Origin: Hoylesella buccalis ATCC 35310
GTDB taxonomy: Bacteria > Bacteroidota > Bacteroidia > Bacteroidales > Bacteroidaceae
Assembly: GCF_025151385.1 (NCBI RefSeq)
Contig: NZ_CP102287.1
Span: forward strand, 868,001-932,000
Length of the DNA stretch: 64,000 bases
Direction of reading: 5' to 3'
In this document: positions 61,461-64,000 of the stretch, piece by piece
Position numbering within the stretch: position 1 is the stretch's first letter
How the letters are laid out: each line of letters starts with the position of its first letter
Program-made: the position numbers and the translations under genes
The notes under the pieces: generated by a model
The model's database searches: none
Told to the model about the DNA's origin: nothing
The model's input: only the letters and a program-made list of their open reading frames with translations

Positions 61461-62966
61461 TCAAAACGGAACAGGCTCTGCTGGAGGCAAATCTCCTAAA
61501 GGTGTGGACTCTGGAGGTGGGAAACCTCCATTAAGACGCGACTCCATAAACTCCCCACCTTCTGGAATTGGCATCGAATAACCTTCGTCCAAGTTTTCAA
61601 AACGCGTATACTCGCCACGGAAATTAAGCAGCACATCGCCCGTCGCACCTTTACGATGCTTGGCTATGATGATTTGAGCTTTACCTCGTAAGTCCACCCC
61701 ATTGTTGTCTTCATACAACCGATAATACTCCGGTCTGTGCACAAACAGCACCAAGTCGGCATCCTGCTCAATGGCACCCGACTCTCGAAGGTCGCTCAAC
61801 TGCGGTCGTTTTCCCTCCAATCCATCGCGATTCTCCACGTTACGGCTCAACTGTGACAGAGCCAGTACTGGGATATCCAGCTCTTTAGCCAGTCCCTTTA
61901 GTGAGCGGGAGATAGTAGAAACCTCCTCCTGACGGTTGCCAAACCGCATGCCATTGGCATTCATCAGCTGCAAATAGTCTATCATGATAATCTTTACGCC
62001 TTTCTCTCTGACCAGCCTACGCGCCTTGGTTCTTAGCTCAAAGATACTCAGTCCGGGCGTGTCATCTATATAAATAGGTGTACCCATCAGGTTTCTCACT
62101 TTCGTATCAAAACGTTTCCATTCATCAGCAGTCAATTGTCCACTCAGAATCTTGTTGCCCGCAATCTCACAAGTATTGGATATCAAGCGGTTTACCAACT
62201 GTACATTGTTCATTTCCAGTGAGAAAAAGGCAATAGGTTCATGATGATCTACAGCGATATTCTTAGCAATAGAAAGTGCAAACGACGTTTTTCCCATGGC
62301 CGGACGACCCGCAATAATCACCAAGTCAGACTTCTGCCAGCCACTTGTAATGCCATCCAATTTGGTATATCCAGAAGGTATTCCCGTCAAATCACCTGTG
62401 TTAGCAGATGCCTTTTGCAGTATTTCCGTTGCTTGGGCAATCACAGGATCAATTTGCGTATAGTCCTTCTTCATGTTGGTTTGCGACAACGTGAAGAGAT
62501 CACTTTCGGCTTCTTGCATCAATTCATCTATATCCTGCGACTCATCAAACGCCTTGGTTTCGATGACACTGGCATAAGAAATCAACTGACGAGCCAGCGA
62601 TTTCTGCGAAAGTATTTTGGCATGATACTCAATGTTGGCTGATGACGCAACCTGTGCACTAAGCTCCACTACATAGGCAGCACCCCCTATCTCCTCCAAC
62701 GTCCCCTCTCTTTTCAGCTGATCGGTCACGGTGATGATGTCAACCGGCTTCTCCTCCATCGTCAACGACTGGATGGCATGGAAAATCTTCTGGTGCCTTG
62801 GCTCGTAGAATGACTCAGGACGAAGAATCTCGGAAATGATGGAAAAAGCGTCTTTGTCTATCATCAGTGCCCCCAGAACAACTCTTTCTACGTCAGTTGC
62901 TTGTGGCTGAACATGCGCATAAGAGTTATCTATCGGTGTTGGACGCTTGTTTTTGGTAGTGGCCAT
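61461..62966 (-). CDS. dnaB: Replicative DNA helicase
   Basis: A 501-residue DnaB. The N-terminal domain (QATDVERVVLGALMIDKDAF) is followed by the RecA-like helicase with Walker A GRPAMGKTSFALSIA, Walker B IIMIDYLQLM, and the DnaB motifs LSQLSRNVENRDG and RPQLSDLRESGAIEQDADLVLFVHRPEYY. A proline/glycine-rich C-terminal tail is typical of Bacteroidetes forms. It unwinds DNA at the replication fork. No intein or insertion. A TACATTTG box at 63011-63004 may be its -7 element. Confidence 0.96.
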   Translation of the reverse strand: MATTKNKRPTPIDNSYAHVQPQATDVERVVLGALMIDKDAFSIISEILRPESFYEPRHQKIFHAIQSLTMEEKPVDIITVTDQLKREGTLEEIGGAAYVVELSAQVASSANIEYHAKILSQKSLARQLISYASVIETKAFDESQDIDELMQEAESDLFTLSQTNMKKDYTQIDPVIAQATEILQKASANTGDLTGIPSGYTKLDGITSGWQKSDLVIIAGRPAMGKTSFALSIAKNIAVDHHEPIAFFSLEMNNVQLVNRLISNTCEIAGNKILSGQLTADEWKRFDTKVRNLMGTPIYIDDTPGLSIFELRTKARRLVREKGVKIIMIDYLQLMNANGMRFGNRQEEVSTISRSLKGLAKELDIPVLALSQLSRNVENRDGLEGKRPQLSDLRESGAIEQDADLVLFVHRPEYYRLYEDNNGVDLRGKAQIIIAKHRKGATGDVLLNFRGEYTRFENLDEGYSMPIPEGGEFMESRLNGGFPPPESTPLGDLPPAEPVPF

Positions 62967-63111
62967 GGTTGAAGTATTTTATTGTTTTACCAACTTGGGA
63001 ATGCAAATGTATAAAAAATAGTTCAACTATCGCCCATCGGCGTTCATCTTTTTACATTCCACACCACTCTACAGCAATCATAACAAAGTGGAATAAAATC
63101 TTACAATTCGT

Positions 63112-63142
63112 TTTGCTATCTTATTGATTTAGTATATCTTTG
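63112..63142 (+). promoter_or_regulatory. Promoter of the OPT transporter
   Basis: TTTG (63112-63115), 19 bases and TATCTTTG (63135-63142), a full consensus match. Leader about 18 nt to the ATG at 63167. Confidence 0.75.
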
Positions 63143-63166
63143 TCAGCAAAAACACAAATATTACTT

Positions 63167-64000
63167 ATGGAAAACAAGGAAAAAGAGTCAGTGCAATTAC
63201 CTGAAAATGCTTTCAGGGAACTGAAAGAAGGAGAAGAGTATCAACCCATCATGCACGCAAACCAAACCTACCCCGAGGTCAATGCGTGGTCAGTGACATG
63301 GGGTATCCTCATGGCGATGTTGTTCTCGGCCGCCGCAGCCTATCTGGGTTTGAAGGTAGGACAGGTGTTTGAGGCAGCCATCCCCATTGCCATCATCGCC
63401 GTAGGCGTGTCAACAGCCGCCAAGCGAAACAAGGCACTTGGTGAAAATGTGATTATCCAAAGCATCGGAGCCTGCTCGGGTGCAGTGGTGGCTGGAGCCA
63501 TTTTCACCCTGCCTGCCATTTACATTCTTCAAGCCAAGTACCCCGAAATGAGTGCGTCGTTCATGAAAATCTTCATGAGTTCAGCACTGGGAGGAGTCAT
63601 TGGCATTCTATTTCTGATTCCTTTCCGCAAATATTTCGTGAGCGACATGCATGGAAAATATCCGTTCCCCGAAGCCACTGCCACCACACAAGTGCTTGTG
63701 AGCGGTGCCAAAGGCGGGTCGCAGGCCAAGCCATTGCTTATGGCCGGACTGGTTGGTGGGCTTTATGACTTCATCGTAGCCACCTTTGGATGGTGGAATG
63801 AGAACTTCACCACCCGCGTTTTCGGCTTAGGTCAGCAGCTGGCCGATCAAGCCAAACTGGTCTTCAAGGTAAACACCGGCGCAGCCGTGATGGGCCTTGG
63901 TTACATCATCGGACTGAAATATACCTTTATCATCTGTATGGGTTCGTTCGCCGTTTGGTGGCTCATCGTGCCAGGACTGTCACTGTTGTTTGGCGACACC
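63167..64000 (+). CDS. OPT family oligopeptide transporter, C-terminus cut by window edge
   Basis: I translated this by eye from the ATG at 63167; 278 codons stay open to the window end. LKEGEEYQPIMHANQTYPEV is followed by NAWSVTWGILMAMLFSAAAA with helices thereafter (AAIPIAIIAVGVS, CSGAVVAGAIFTLPAIYIL, SALGGVIGILFLIPF) and KYPFPEATATTQVLVSGAKGG, a hallmark of the bacterial OPT (oligopeptide/metal-chelate) family. It is a polytopic inner-membrane carrier, probably for peptides. Divergent from dnaB with its own promoter. Confidence 0.92.
   Translation, partial: MENKEKESVQLPENAFRELKEGEEYQPIMHANQTYPEVNAWSVTWGILMAMLFSAAAAYLGLKVGQVFEAAIPIAIIAVGVSTAAKRNKALGENVIIQSIGACSGAVVAGAIFTLPAIYILQAKYPEMSASFMKIFMSSALGGVIGILFLIPFRKYFVSDMHGKYPFPEATATTQVLVSGAKGGSQAKPLLMAGLVGGLYDFIVATFGWWNENFTTRVFGLGQQLADQAKLVFKVNTGAAVMGLGYIIGLKYTFIICMGSFAVWWLIVPGLSLLFGDT

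Overview
This window looks like chromosomal DNA of a Bacteroidales bacterium, most likely Prevotella or a close relative. The evidence is the gene set: GldB-type lipoprotein, a complete Bat operon, DUF5686 barrel, DUF2027-Smr protein, long-form amidophosphoribosyltransferase ahead of carAB, tandem deoxynucleoside kinases, and a GH57/GT4/debranching glycogen cluster. Start regions are A-rich and lack clear Shine-Dalgarno sequences. Many promoters fit the Bacteroidetes form TTTG, about 19-20 bases, TAnnTTTG. Almost everything is core metabolism or envelope biology. I see no rRNA, tRNA, CRISPR array, prophage, integrase or insertion sequence.

Layout. 1-4.9 kb: the N-terminal part of a nucleoside-permease-like MFS transporter (cut by the window edge), gldB, a GT2 glycosyltransferase and mtaB, all on the minus strand. 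5.2 kb: a tiny Asp-Ser-rich lipoprotein. 5.6-11.8 kb: a purF-carA-carB operon (minus). 11.9-18.3 kb: envelope genes comprising a Wza-type export lipoprotein, an OprP-like porin, a Wzx-like flippase and two glycosyltransferases. 18.4-24 kb: nadE, a DUF2027-Smr protein, a long QueA and a PAP2 phosphatase. 24-32.6 kb: the Bat (aerotolerance) operon in the order MoxR, DUF58, unknown membrane protein, BatA, BatB, BatC, and a single-ORF BatD-BatE fusion. 33.4-41.6 kb: a DUF5686 outer-membrane barrel followed by an AddAB-like helicase-nuclease pair. 41.8-47.2 kb: YpfJ-like zinc peptidase, Maf, a FemAB/GNAT-like protein and clpC. 47.3-54 kb: guaA and a glycogen cluster. 54.3-58.9 kb: lipid kinase, miaA, gap, mscL and a SIMPL protein. 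59.2-64 kb: two deoxynucleoside kinases, a TPR protein, dnaB and the start of an OPT transporter (cut by the window edge).

The unusual material is non-coding. First, a 66-bp tandem repeat occurs at two loci 15 kb apart (about 1.04-1.31 kb and 15.97-16.11 kb). Each unit carries a copy of the promoter -7 element, so these are multiplied promoter cassettes in front of the MFS gene and a glycosyltransferase. Second, a different repeat family with an exact 22-bp period occurs in four intergenic blocks (1405, 14175, 42736, 54230), each beginning or ending 47-73 bp beyond a stop codon. Two of the blocks are bounded by inverted copies of a roughly 19-bp end. Third, clpC is preceded by a textbook sigma-54 -24/-12 element, whereas most other genes show the housekeeping type. 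These three are the best candidates for undescribed biology here. No novel multi-gene defence or mobile system is evident.
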